Both the position numbers and the translations under genes were made by a program. This document shows positions 1 to 7,364 of a stretch of DNA of 10,778 nt, in pieces (the first letter of the stretch is position 1; every line of letters begins with the position of its first letter). The DNA comes from Prevotellaceae bacterium UBA1787 (GTDB lineage Bacteria > Bacteroidota > Bacteroidia > Bacteroidales > Bacteroidaceae), in NCBI GenBank assembly GCA_002315195.1, contig DCGD01000080.1, positions 4,495 through 15,272 of the forward strand. The letters are read 5' to 3'. Below the pieces are notes generated by a model that was not told the DNA's origin, did not search any database, and was given only the letters and a program-made list of their open reading frames with translations.

Positions 1-925
1 CTGTCTTGAAGAAGAACAAAGAAGTAGGACCTTCGGAAGATGGTGTAATCTCTTCACCATTGGTATTGGAGATCTTAGGCATTTCATTCACAAAAGGAAC
101 CACATTGCCCAAGAATTCAAGCAGACGATCGATACCCTTGTCGTCACGGGCACAAACGCAGAATACGGGGAACATACCGCGGGAGGCGAGTCCCTTGCGG
201 ATACCTTCTCTCATTTCGTCCTGCGTCAGGGATTCACTTTCAAAGAATTTCTCCATCAAAGACTCATCGTGCTCAGCGGCAGCCTCAATGAGAACCTTGT
301 TCATCTCACTCGCCTTATCCATTTCGAAAGCCGGAATGTCCGTAATTTTAGCCTTGCCTCCGCCTGCGGGATAGGTGTACTGCTTCATGGTGAGAACATC
401 GATGATGCTGCTGAAATCAGGACCTGTGCTTACGGGATATTGAACGGGAATTACCTTTGGACCATATACCTCCGTCAATTTTTCGATTACTGAATCAAAA
501 TCACACTTTTCATCGTCCAACTGGTTGAGCAGGAAAATGACGGGCTTGTTCAGTTTGTCGGTGTAGCGGAAATGGTTCTGCGTTCCGACTTCCACACCAT
601 GCTGTCCATTGATAACAATACAAGCCGTGTCCGTGACGTTCAGGGCAGTAATCGCCGCGCCTACAAAGTCGTCAGAACCTGGGCAATCGATGAAATTCAA
701 CTTCTTGCCGTTGAATTCAGAATGAAACACCGTTGAAAAGACGGAATAGCCATATTCCTGCTCAACGGGGAAATAGTCACTCACTGTATTCTTCTGCGCA
801 ACACGGCCTCTGCGTTGTATGAGACCGCTTTCGAACAAGATCGACTCCGTAAGCGTGGTTTTACCGGAGCCGGCGCTACCAAGCAAGGCAATGTTCTTGA
901 TTTCATTGGTTTGGTATACTTTCAT
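1..925 (-). CDS. fusA2: EF-G2-type elongation factor G paralogue, 5' part (runs off left edge)
   Basis: The ATG at 925-923 opens a frame of 308 codons that leaves the window at base 1, so only the GTPase (G) domain and the start of domain II are present. Family members run to roughly 700 residues. The fold follows EF-G: P-loop region GSAGSGKTT at 16-24, a switch I region around EQEYGYSV (55-62), a G3 motif DCPGS at 80-84 and a G4 motif NQLD at 134-137. Canonical EF-G has GHIDAGKTT, ERGITI, DTPGH and NKxD. The P-loop Asp, the G3 His used in hydrolysis and the G4 Lys are therefore all replaced. From family knowledge, Bacteroides carries such a second EF-G, reported to translocate ribosomes without GTP hydrolysis and to matter under carbon starvation and gut colonisation. 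The match to that paralogue rests on these substitutions. It is cytoplasmic and ribosome-binding, and transcribed away from hemW. No exact TAnnTTTG box lies upstream, which would fit activator-dependent expression (inference). Confidence 0.85.
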   Translation of the reverse strand, partial: MKVYQTNEIKNIALLGSAGSGKTTLTESILFESGLIQRRGRVAQKNTVSDYFPVEQEYGYSVFSTVFHSEFNGKKLNFIDCPGSDDFVGAAITALNVTDTACIVINGQHGVEVGTQNHFRYTDKLNKPVIFLLNQLDDEKCDFDSVIEKLTEVYGPKVIPVQYPVSTGPDFSSIIDVLTMKQYTYPAGGGKAKITDIPAFEMDKASEMNKVLIEAAAEHDESLMEKFFESESLTQDEMREGIRKGLASRGMFPVFCVCARDDKGIDRLLEFLGNVVPFVNEMPKISNTNGEEITPSSEGPTSLFFFKT

Positions 926-1247
926 ACGTTTAAATAGTATATATTAATATTCTATTATTCAAAAATCGTTGCAATATATTCATAATTTTTGAATTAACCA
1001 ACCAATGACTGTTGTTTTTCACTCATTCGTTGTCAAATTCCATAAAAAAACACGTTTGTCATGCTGTCGTATTCTATTAAGTATATTATATATTCCATTT
1101 TATGGCAACAATCCACTCAAAAAAAATGGCTGCCAACCGCGAAAACATCACTTCTCGTCACACATTCAGTAAAAAATATTACTTAAACCAAAAAAAAAGT
1201 CCCAAAACATTTGTTTGACGTAATTTTGCACCAAGAAAGACTAAAAG
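926..1247. other. Divergent intergenic region between fusA2 and hemW
   Basis: This AT-rich gap of 322 bases separates two divergent genes. On the plus strand it carries the hemW -7 box (listed separately). On the minus strand I find no exact TAnnTTTG for the EF-G paralogue. An imperfect 24-base AT palindrome (arms AATAG at 933-937 and CTATT at 952-956, with further partial matches inside) sits just upstream of its ATG. The word TATTCTATTA occurs twice (949-958 and 1070-1079). There is no tRNA or credible protein gene; one 30-codon ORF is discussed among the rejected items. Confidence 0.6.
1221..1228 (+). promoter_or_regulatory. Probable -7 promoter element for hemW
   Basis: TAATTTTG matches the Bacteroidetes -7 consensus TAnnTTTG. 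It ends 19 bases before the hemW ATG, predicting a leader of under 20 nt. No TTTG is found at the expected -33 distance, so this is a half-match. The same ten bases (TAATTTTGCA) recur at the nrnA promoter. Confidence 0.5.
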
Positions 1248-2381
1248 ATGATATACATTCATGTTCCATTTTGCAAGACGCGATGCGTGTATTGCGATTT
1301 CTACTCCACCACGTTTCTTGCCCAAAAAGACAAGTATGTACAGGCATTGTGCAACGAAATTCGTGAACGGTCACATTACCTGGACATTTCACAACTGGAA
1401 ACCATCTATTTCGGCGGCGGGACGCCCTCGCTATTGAACATTGCCGACCTGGAAAAAATTTTCGATGGCATCCTTGAACTTTTCACACTTGCACCCGACG
1501 CTGAAATCACCATAGAAGCCAATCCGGACGACATTACACCAAACTATGTGAAAGAACTCAGTCAACTCCCCATAAACCGCATCAGCCTCGGGGTGCAAAC
1601 CTTCAACGACCGCCTACTGAAATTCCTGAACCGACGCCACACCGCCCGACAAGTCGATAAAGCAGTGACGCTTCTCAATGAAAACGGCTTGCACAACATC
1701 AGCATCGACCTTATATATGGGTTGCCCGGACAAAGCCTTCCCGATTGGGAAAAAGATCTCATGAAAGCCTTTTCACTACCCATTGCACATCTCTCAGCTT
1801 ATTCGCTCATCTTTGAAGAAAGCACCCTGCTCGGAAAAATGAAAGCGCAAGGCACCGTAAGGGAAACAGATGAGGAAACAAGTCTTGAAATGTTCATGAA
1901 ATTGATGGAAACGGCTTCGGAAAATGGCTTTGAACATTACGAAATATCAAATTTCGCCCTTCCCGAAAAACATTCAAGGCACAACAGCGGTTACTGGAAA
2001 GACAAGCCCTACCTTGGCCTGGGCCCCGGCGCACATTCCTTCAACGGCACCACCAGAAGATGGAACTCCGCCAACCTTGAAGCCTACATTCAGTCAAATG
2101 GCAGGACCGACAGCCTGCATCTTTACGAAGAAGAATTTCTTACTGAAGACATGCTCCACAACGAAACCATCATGAAGCGCCTCCGCACGTCCGAGGGACT
2201 CCACCTTGAAGCGTTCGCCAATCGATTCGGAAATACCGCACTTCAGGAACTGTTGCGGAACGCTGCGCCCTACATTGAGACGGGAGAACTCTTAATGTGC
2301 GACTACCATAAAAAAATCCGCCTCTCAAGAAGCGGAATATTCGTATCGGACGGAATCATGAGTTCCCTCTTCCGTTGCTAA
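1248..2381 (+). CDS. hemW: HemW, radical-SAM heme chaperone (HemN-like)
   Basis: This 377-residue protein has the usual HemW length. The radical-SAM cluster motif CKTRCVYC gives Cys9, Cys13 and Cys16. The position where true HemN coproporphyrinogen oxidases carry a fourth cysteine is Phe18 (CDFYS), which marks HemW. GGGTPS at 56-61 is the SAM-binding glycine motif, TIEANPDD near 88-95 and SLGVQTF near 113-119 are shared HemN/HemW strands, and RHNSGYW at 244-250 followed by YLGLGPGAHSF matches the HemW C-terminal domain. By family knowledge HemW binds heme and an Fe-S cluster and delivers heme to respiratory proteins; it is not a coproporphyrinogen oxidase despite frequent mis-annotation. The ATG is chosen because MIYIHVPFC is where the family normally begins. 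It is transcribed alone, divergent from the EF-G paralogue and convergent with the DUF4827 gene 12 bases downstream. I see no clear terminator in that short gap. Confidence 0.93.
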   Translation: MIYIHVPFCKTRCVYCDFYSTTFLAQKDKYVQALCNEIRERSHYLDISQLETIYFGGGTPSLLNIADLEKIFDGILELFTLAPDAEITIEANPDDITPNYVKELSQLPINRISLGVQTFNDRLLKFLNRRHTARQVDKAVTLLNENGLHNISIDLIYGLPGQSLPDWEKDLMKAFSLPIAHLSAYSLIFEESTLLGKMKAQGTVRETDEETSLEMFMKLMETASENGFEHYEISNFALPEKHSRHNSGYWKDKPYLGLGPGAHSFNGTTRRWNSANLEAYIQSNGRTDSLHLYEEEFLTEDMLHNETIMKRLRTSEGLHLEAFANRFGNTALQELLRNAAPYIETGELLMCDYHKKIRLSRSGIFVSDGIMSSLFRC

Positions 2382-2393
2382 GACAATGGCCTT

Positions 2394-3077
2394 TCAATTT
2401 CTTCCCAATTGATAACTGATTTCATAGAAAAAAGGTATCACATTGGAAGACGCATCGGACGTGCCGGAGGTATGCGGCACGATAAGACGCACTTTCGCTA
2501 TGTTCGCCAAATCCCTGGTTAGATTAATATATGCAAGTGGGATAAGCCAACCTTCCGGAATGTAAGAATAGCCATGCATGGTCATCATGACGCCCGAAAC
2601 AAAGGAACCTGAAAAGACACCGTAAGTGTTTGTCACCGTCATCTTGTCATTATTGGCAACATATCCATTAACCTTGTCATTCAGTGAAAAAATGGAGTCA
2701 CCCATGATGTTGTACTCAATATAGCGGTTCAAGATGCTCACTGTCTGGCCATGCTTCAACTTTTCGCCCACTCCCTTGTTGACAATCTGCATATAGACAC
2801 CGGTCGAACTCAAAAGAACGTATTCATTTTTCGACACATCTGTAACACTGTCCTGAGCCTCAAACACTTTCTGACTGATGACTTTGATTGGCGGAACATA
2901 AAGTATCGTATCATCATCCAACGTCTCCAAAGCGCCATTCTTAATAAAAGAATTGATGGCTTCGCTCTCATGGCGTTTTTGGTCGGCATAGGTTTCGTCA
3001 TCATCGCACGAAACAAACATGCCCATACTGAACGTCATGAGCATGGATAAGCATATATAACTAAATATTCTATTCAT
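2394..3077 (-). CDS. DUF4827 family lipoprotein, FKBP-like C-terminal half
   Basis: The 227-residue product starts with a lipoprotein signal peptide: hydrophobic segment 4-22 and lipobox FVSC, with Cys24 as the lipidated residue. Asp-Asp-Asp-Glu follow directly, an acidic run resembling the Bacteroidetes surface-export signal, so an outer-membrane and perhaps cell-surface location is inferred. The mature part has conserved pieces typical of DUF4827: NGYV near 137, GYSYIPEGW at 169-177, PLAYINLT, then KVRLIVPHTSGTSDASS at 195-211 and FFYEISY at the end. The layout resembles FKBP-type peptidyl-prolyl isomerases (inference; I see no evidence of isomerase residues being kept). The frame is open for 52 codons further upstream, but that stretch crosses the promoter and the preceding gene's terminator and has no signal sequence, so the ATG at 3077 is used. 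Function is unknown. Confidence 0.85.
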   Translation of the reverse strand: MNRIFSYICLSMLMTFSMGMFVSCDDDETYADQKRHESEAINSFIKNGALETLDDDTILYVPPIKVISQKVFEAQDSVTDVSKNEYVLLSSTGVYMQIVNKGVGEKLKHGQTVSILNRYIEYNIMGDSIFSLNDKVNGYVANNDKMTVTNTYGVFSGSFVSGVMMTMHGYSYIPEGWLIPLAYINLTRDLANIAKVRLIVPHTSGTSDASSNVIPFFYEISYQLGRN

Positions 3078-3085
3078 AACGACTG

Positions 3086-3117
3086 CAAAGGTACTATAAG
3101 TAAAGGGATAACACAAA
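3086..3117 (-). promoter_or_regulatory. Full Bacteroidetes promoter for the DUF4827 lipoprotein gene
   Basis: Read on the minus strand, TTTG (3117-3114), a 20-base spacer and TACCTTTG (3093-3086) match both the -33 and -7 elements of the Bacteroidetes primary sigma factor. The -7 box ends only 8 bases before the ATG at 3077. Transcription would start roughly 3-6 nt upstream of the start codon, giving a nearly leaderless mRNA. Confidence 0.75.
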
Positions 3118-3156
3118 AATAATATTCGCTTTTTATGTTTTCTTAACAATAATACG

Positions 3157-3193
3157 AAAAAACTCCGGTACCTTTGAGCAGGTAACGGAGTTT
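3157..3193 (-). terminator. Intrinsic terminator of the 879-residue lipoprotein gene
   Basis: On the minus strand a 13-base stem with one mismatch (AAACTCCGTTACC pairing with GGTACCGGAGTTT) encloses an 8-base loop and runs into TTTTTT (3162-3157). It begins 42 bases past the stop codon at 3236-3238 and lies upstream of the DUF4827 promoter, so it insulates the two lipoprotein genes from each other. Confidence 0.85.
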
Positions 3194-3199
3194 CCATGT

Positions 3200-3220
3200 G
3201 TTTTGCATCAAACGCAAAAC
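3200..3220 (-). other. Accessory hairpin between lipoprotein stop and terminator
   Basis: A perfect 7-base inverted repeat (GTTTTGC / GCAAAAC) with a 7-base loop starts 15 bases after the lipoprotein stop codon, just before the terminator stem. It may be a 3'-end stabilising hairpin; it has no T-tract of its own. Confidence 0.45.
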
Positions 3221-3235
3221 CATAATCATGCACTT

Positions 3236-5875
3236 TTATTCAGCGTCAATGATAATGCTCAAACCATAATCCTTGTCTGGATCCAATGAGCCTGCATAAC
3301 TTGGTTCGCCATCTTTGCTATAAGTACAATACATCGACATACCGTCTTCCTTCGCTGATTTGAACATCAAATTCTTGACCACACCGGAACTGTTCAATTT
3401 GGCATCCAAGTTTTCAACCACCCATTTCTGAGTGTCATTATTTTGTATATCGAGGTTATAATTGGTAAGGTAATATGTATAAATTCCAGTCTCATCCTGT
3501 TTCAATGCGAGGGTGAACGTCAAGACCGCTCCCTTCTCAGCGTTGGTAGCGACAATTTGGCAATCATCACCGTTCTTGCTCATCACAATGTTTTCGGCAT
3601 CGAAACTCAGCGAATGGTACACATCTTTCACAAATTGGTCAGTTTTCCCGGACGAATAGGTTTCATTTCCCTTGAAGCGACAATTGCAAGAAGCAAGAAC
3701 ACCAATCCGTGAGGGTAACTTCGGCTTTATCTCCTTTAAGTTCCATATACCTTTATAGAGCGATATGGTTGACAAAGACAACTTTGTCACGGTACATTGA
3801 TGTACATAGTTCTTTCGGAGAACGGGATTGGATACTTTTTCAAGGTCATTCGGCACAATGTAGTCGGAAATGGTCTGACCGAACAGATTTTTATCAGACA
3901 TGGTACTCTCGAACTTGATGTGGAGCAGGTCTCTTTGAGTATCTTTATATACCGTATATTTACCCGCGTTGGTCACACCATTGGTTTTCTGCCTTGTACA
4001 GGAAAGGTTCAGGCAAGCATTATCCCTCAAACCAGCACTTTCAATTTCCTGATAGGTCCCATCCGCATTAAACCTGACACTTACAATTGTTGTATTGATG
4101 GTATTCAAAGCATTATAACTGTAAATTTCATCTTCATCAAAATATTCATTGTAAAGCCAGTCACCTACCAACTCCTTCTTGAAATTCGCAATGTCCGCAT
4201 CCTCAGGTTCCTGAATCTCACTCCCATTGAATGTGATGGTATTGGTTGGTGGATTAGGTGTAAACTCCACTTTTTTCACCGTTTTGCCATTCTTGTCAAC
4301 AAGTATCATCTCTGCCTTCATCTTGTTCTTCAAGTAAGCAAAAACGGTAAGTTTAATGCTTCCTTTTCCGTCCTTGTCAAGCGTACATTCCCAATTCTTT
4401 GAATCCTCAATACTCTTCGGAAGTTCTGAGAATTTCACCTTGTATCCTTCCAGCTTGGACTTTCCTTCCTTCGCATCCGCATCTACGAAATTCAAGGTGA
4501 ACGGTTTGTTCAGCATATCCCTGAAATTCATGAAATGTTTCTTGAATGTATTGAAATTCTGCGCCCGCATCTTGCCGTTGATCTCCGTCATGATTTGCGG
4601 AATGGTGTTGTTGTAAATCTCTCCGCGTCGATTCTCGGAAATCTCCTTCTGCATATTCTTGTACACTTCCGTATCCGCCATGCCAGCGCCCATGGATTTG
4701 CCCGTCGCTTCCTCATAATAAGCACATACCATGGTATAGTCTTTCCAAAATGCATAGCAATAGTCCGTCACCAATTTGTCAATCGCCTCTGACTTTTCCG
4801 CATCATTATAGTCTTCATTGGTCACAATGGGATAGATAAGGTTGTACCAATCTTTATAATAACGTCCGTTTTCCTTTATATACAGGTTATATGCCTGCAC
4901 ATATTCGTCCTTGCGCCCCGTAATGACTCCGGTAAAGAAACTGTTGATGACATACTTGGTTGCAAGGTAGGCACTCAAACCCACTACACCGAAGGAAGCA
5001 CCGAAGATACCACCCAAAATCCCAATGGAGTTCGTAGAAGCCGCATCTATGATTGAAGCAAACGCCTCTTTGTTTTTCCCCTCATGAACCTGGCGCGACA
5101 CCTGCCACATGGTAAAGGCAAAACCCACATAACTGAAATTTTGACCATACTTATCCATCCAACCATCAATTGCCGTATTAAAGCCGAGGGCTTTGACGCT
5201 TGCATACCCTAAATCATTGACAAATTGGTTTCCCGTTCCATATACATCAGCCAAGGTATCAAGGACTTTTGATGTCTTGCCATCGCATTGCGACAATTTC
5301 ACGAAAGCCTGCATGGGCAATGTTGTCAAGAACACTTCATTTCCGAACAAAGAAGTCGTTTCGCAAAAAGAAACGAAATTGGCGGAAGCCGTATTCTCGT
5401 ACTTGATTTCAAAAATGCCGTATCTTGAGAAATGATCGGAATTGATGACAACATTTCCATTGGTGTACTCCCAGTCGACAGATTCCCATTCCTTGGTACT
5501 CTCGTTGTAGTACCCTACCGCCAGTTGGCTTGACGCATCGCCAACCTTGTATGGAACTTTTATCTCAACCGTTCCGTTGATGTCATGCTGGCTTCCCATC
5601 GAGATGTCAAGCATGGTCCCCTTCTGTTCAACGCCCATGATGGGTGTGGTAGCGGTGGTTTTCTTGACAGTCAATTCGGCTTTTTCCCCTATGGCACTAA
5701 TGGGCATGATAATCGTAACATCGCCCTCCTTAACAACACGATTTTCTTCAGTCAGCACATGAGTTCCCTCAATGGGAGGCGGATTGGAACTGCCTCCGGA
5801 ATCTCCACCATCGCTGCTGCAACCCCACAAAAAGGCTGCCAACACAATGAAAAACAGAACAACATACTTTTTCAT
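3236..5875 (-). CDS. Large multidomain secreted lipoprotein of unknown function
   Basis: This 879-residue protein has a lipoprotein signal (hydrophobic 4-17, lipobox LWGC, Cys19) followed by a Ser/Gly/Asp-rich linker (20-35), so it is exported and anchored to the outer membrane, perhaps facing outward. Visible regions: a beta-sandwich at about 38-158 with ZU5-like phrasing (VKEGDVTIIMPISAIGEKAEL; VEIKVPY; YNESTKEWESVDW; HFSRYGIFEIK); an alpha-helical block at about 165-460 with a glycine-rich hydrophobic segment at 284-320 and Tyr/Trp-rich helices after it; a small beta domain at about 458-548; a lipocalin-like beta domain starting ELVGDWLYNEYF (568-579) with VSVRFNADGTYQEI (598-611) and GKYTVYKD (638-645); and a last beta-rich region at 708-879 opening GIWNLKEI. 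Domain names are inferred from sequence style; I do not recognise the full architecture. The gene has its own promoter, a leader of about 110 nt and its own terminator, so it is a single-gene unit. The ATG at 5875 is fixed by the signal peptide. Confidence 0.85.
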   Translation of the reverse strand: MKKYVVLFFIVLAAFLWGCSSDGGDSGGSSNPPPIEGTHVLTEENRVVKEGDVTIIMPISAIGEKAELTVKKTTATTPIMGVEQKGTMLDISMGSQHDINGTVEIKVPYKVGDASSQLAVGYYNESTKEWESVDWEYTNGNVVINSDHFSRYGIFEIKYENTASANFVSFCETTSLFGNEVFLTTLPMQAFVKLSQCDGKTSKVLDTLADVYGTGNQFVNDLGYASVKALGFNTAIDGWMDKYGQNFSYVGFAFTMWQVSRQVHEGKNKEAFASIIDAASTNSIGILGGIFGASFGVVGLSAYLATKYVINSFFTGVITGRKDEYVQAYNLYIKENGRYYKDWYNLIYPIVTNEDYNDAEKSEAIDKLVTDYCYAFWKDYTMVCAYYEEATGKSMGAGMADTEVYKNMQKEISENRRGEIYNNTIPQIMTEINGKMRAQNFNTFKKHFMNFRDMLNKPFTLNFVDADAKEGKSKLEGYKVKFSELPKSIEDSKNWECTLDKDGKGSIKLTVFAYLKNKMKAEMILVDKNGKTVKKVEFTPNPPTNTITFNGSEIQEPEDADIANFKKELVGDWLYNEYFDEDEIYSYNALNTINTTIVSVRFNADGTYQEIESAGLRDNACLNLSCTRQKTNGVTNAGKYTVYKDTQRDLLHIKFESTMSDKNLFGQTISDYIVPNDLEKVSNPVLRKNYVHQCTVTKLSLSTISLYKGIWNLKEIKPKLPSRIGVLASCNCRFKGNETYSSGKTDQFVKDVYHSLSFDAENIVMSKNGDDCQIVATNAEKGAVLTFTLALKQDETGIYTYYLTNYNLDIQNNDTQKWVVENLDAKLNSSGVVKNLMFKSAKEDGMSMYCTYSKDGEPSYAGSLDPDKDYGLSIIIDAE

Positions 5876-5991
5876 AATTCCTATTATTTATGCCTACTAT
5901 AAGGCGGTTAATCATTTAAGATAAACGCGGGCTTCCACCTCTCGGTGACGTTTTGGAAACACTCTCTTTACAAAAATGTTTTTGGTATGTG
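5876..5991 (-). promoter_or_regulatory. 5' leader of the large lipoprotein mRNA
   Basis: This is the predicted untranslated leader between the promoter and the lipoprotein ATG. It contains a short hairpin at 5947-5936 (minus strand CACC GAGA GGTG) with a GNRA-type tetraloop, and a weaker GCCT/AGGC repeat near 5892-5905. No known riboswitch is recognised, and the purine-rich ribosome-binding signal is weak (AGGA a few bases before the ATG). Confidence 0.4.
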
Positions 5992-6023
5992 CAAAGGTAG
6001 TGAATGTTTGTATATATCCCAAA
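5992..6023 (-). promoter_or_regulatory. Full Bacteroidetes promoter for the large lipoprotein gene
   Basis: On the minus strand, TTTG (6023-6020), a 20-base spacer and TACCTTTG (5999-5992) match the -33 and -7 consensus. The -7 box sequence and the spacer length are identical to those of the DUF4827 promoter. Confidence 0.75.
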
Positions 6024-6257
6024 TAAAACACTGAATTTTAACCATTTATTGTGAGTCGTGACGATATTCATAAAAAATCAACTTTGATGATTGATTTTCC
6101 GATATTTCCCTTGGTTGTTTCACGAATGGAAATACAGTCCTTCAAGAATACAGAATGTCCGGGCCGCTTTATGTTTCAACAAATTGCAGATTGCGGACTT
6201 CCTCTTGCCATCCGTCCACTATCTCTTGGACATGGACTCTTTACGAAAATCTTTTCC
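6024..6257. other. Intergenic stretch downstream of nrnA
   Basis: These 234 bases lie between the lipoprotein promoter and the nrnA stop codon. The only structure seen is the terminator-like repeat at 6072-6098. A GTG-started plus-strand ORF (6051-6344) runs antisense into the end of nrnA and shows nothing recognisable, so it is not annotated. Confidence 0.5.
6072..6098 (-). terminator. Possible weak terminator for nrnA
   Basis: On the minus strand an 8-base AT-rich inverted repeat (AAAATCAA / TTGATTTT, 9-base loop) ends in TTTTTT. It lies about 160 bases past the nrnA stop. The stem has only two G-C pairs, so the call is tentative. Confidence 0.35.
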
Positions 6258-7301
6258 CTAAATATAATCCCGGAAATACGCTATGGCCTCTTTCGCCACC
6301 TCCAAGGCTTGTTCGCAAGTCATGCCGTACAATTTTCCACCTGACGCATTCGCATGACCGCCGCCATTAAAGAATCGCTCACTGATTAAATTGCAGGGAA
6401 CATCTCCTATGGAACGAAGCGACACACGGACAACATCCTGCTCCAAATCCTCACGCAGGGAAATGGAAAGAACCGTATCCTTCACATGCAAGGGCATGTT
6501 GACAAGTCCTTCCAAGTCACCTCTCTTGAAATTGTAGCGCAACAGTTCCTCACGCGTCAGCGTATAGACGGACACTTTGCCTTCCTCGAAGAAATGGATA
6601 TTGTTGCATATGGCATAACTCCTCAACCGCAGGCAATCCATGCTGTATGTATAATAGACCTTGCGAAATATCTCGTCCTTGTCAATGTGCTTGTAGAGCA
6701 ACTGACTAATGATGAAAAAAAGTTCCGGACTATTGGAATTGTAGGTAAAGGCTCCCGTATCCGTCATCATTCCACAATAGAGAGCCTCGGCACATTCCTT
6801 GCTCATCTCTTCCCACACACCCAACTGCCACAACAGACTGAACACCATTTCACAAGTTGAAGACGCGCAAGGGTCCGAAATCAGCAAATCCACACCATCC
6901 GCCCTTGCACGCAAGTGGTGGTCTATGACAATCCACGGCTTTCGGGCAGCAATGACCCGTTCTCCCAAATTGTCCAAACGTAAGGGGTCGTTGAAATCAA
7001 GCAGCATCACCACATCCGCCTTTTCAAGATACTTTTCCGATTTTTCAGGTTGGAACTCGTCAATGATGATTTCTTCCGCCCCGGGAAGCCATTTCAAAGT
7101 GTCGGGAGGAAGATTTGGCACGATGATGTGGGTATTCTTACCAATATGCTTCAAATATGAAGCCATACCCAAGGTGGAACCTAAGGCATCACCATCAGGC
7201 GACACGTGACCAAGCAGCACGACACGCTCCGCCATCCCTATCAATTCGTCCCATTCTACCTTTTTATCTTTGTTTAAATATTCTTTAAGACATATCTCCA
7301 T
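6258..7301 (-). CDS. nrnA: DHH/DHHA1 phosphoesterase, NrnA-type oligoribonuclease / pAp phosphatase
   Basis: This 347-residue protein is of normal NrnA length. Motif order is complete: GHVSPDGDALGS at 31-42 (His32, Asp36 and Asp38 for metal binding), LLDFND at 100-105 (Asp102), VIDHHL at 125-130 (the DHH signature, Asp127-His129), MMTDTG at 178-183 (Asp181), and the DHHA1 substrate-binding motif NGGGHANASGG at 312-322. By family knowledge such cytoplasmic Mn-dependent enzymes degrade 2-5 nt RNA fragments and dephosphorylate 3'-phosphoadenosine 5'-phosphate; some also act on cyclic-dinucleotide products. Exact substrates cannot be read from sequence. The frame is open for 84 codons further upstream, but those residues do not look like the family and cover the promoter, so the ATG at 7301 is used. 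comEC ends 199 bases upstream, and a separate -7 box suggests independent transcription. Confidence 0.9.
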   Translation of the reverse strand: MEICLKEYLNKDKKVEWDELIGMAERVVLLGHVSPDGDALGSTLGMASYLKHIGKNTHIIVPNLPPDTLKWLPGAEEIIIDEFQPEKSEKYLEKADVVMLLDFNDPLRLDNLGERVIAARKPWIVIDHHLRARADGVDLLISDPCASSTCEMVFSLLWQLGVWEEMSKECAEALYCGMMTDTGAFTYNSNSPELFFIISQLLYKHIDKDEIFRKVYYTYSMDCLRLRSYAICNNIHFFEEGKVSVYTLTREELLRYNFKRGDLEGLVNMPLHVKDTVLSISLREDLEQDVVRVSLRSIGDVPCNLISERFFNGGGHANASGGKLYGMTCEQALEVAKEAIAYFRDYI

Positions 7302-7328
7302 AATCGACTTGCTAAATGAATTAAAATG

Positions 7329-7336
7329 CAAAATTA
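7329..7336 (-). promoter_or_regulatory. Probable -7 promoter element for nrnA
   Basis: On the minus strand TAATTTTG matches TAnnTTTG and lies 27 bases before the nrnA ATG. No TTTG occurs at the usual spacing of about 20 bases, so the -33 half is missing or divergent. Confidence 0.45.
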
Positions 7337-7364
7337 CAAAAAAAGCACAAACGGCGTAAGACTG

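Noticed and set aside
1126..1218. 30-codon plus-strand ORF (starts MAANRENITSRH) upstream of hemW
   Set aside because: It is rich in Lys/Asn codons from poly-A tracts, ends three bases before the hemW -7 box so would not be on the hemW transcript, and lies in AT-rich intergenic DNA.
3078..3233. N-terminal extension of the DUF4827 frame (52 extra codons)
   Set aside because: It spans the promoter and the upstream gene's terminator hairpin and would bury the lipoprotein signal peptide. The ATG at 3077 directly precedes a proper signal sequence.
3797..4402. 201-codon plus-strand ORF opposite the large lipoprotein gene
   Set aside because: This is the complement of a gene with a clear signal peptide and domain structure; its own product shows no motif.
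6051..6344. GTG-started plus-strand ORF of 97 codons
   Set aside because: It runs antisense into the conserved DHHA1 end of nrnA, has no recognisable motif and no promoter box just upstream.
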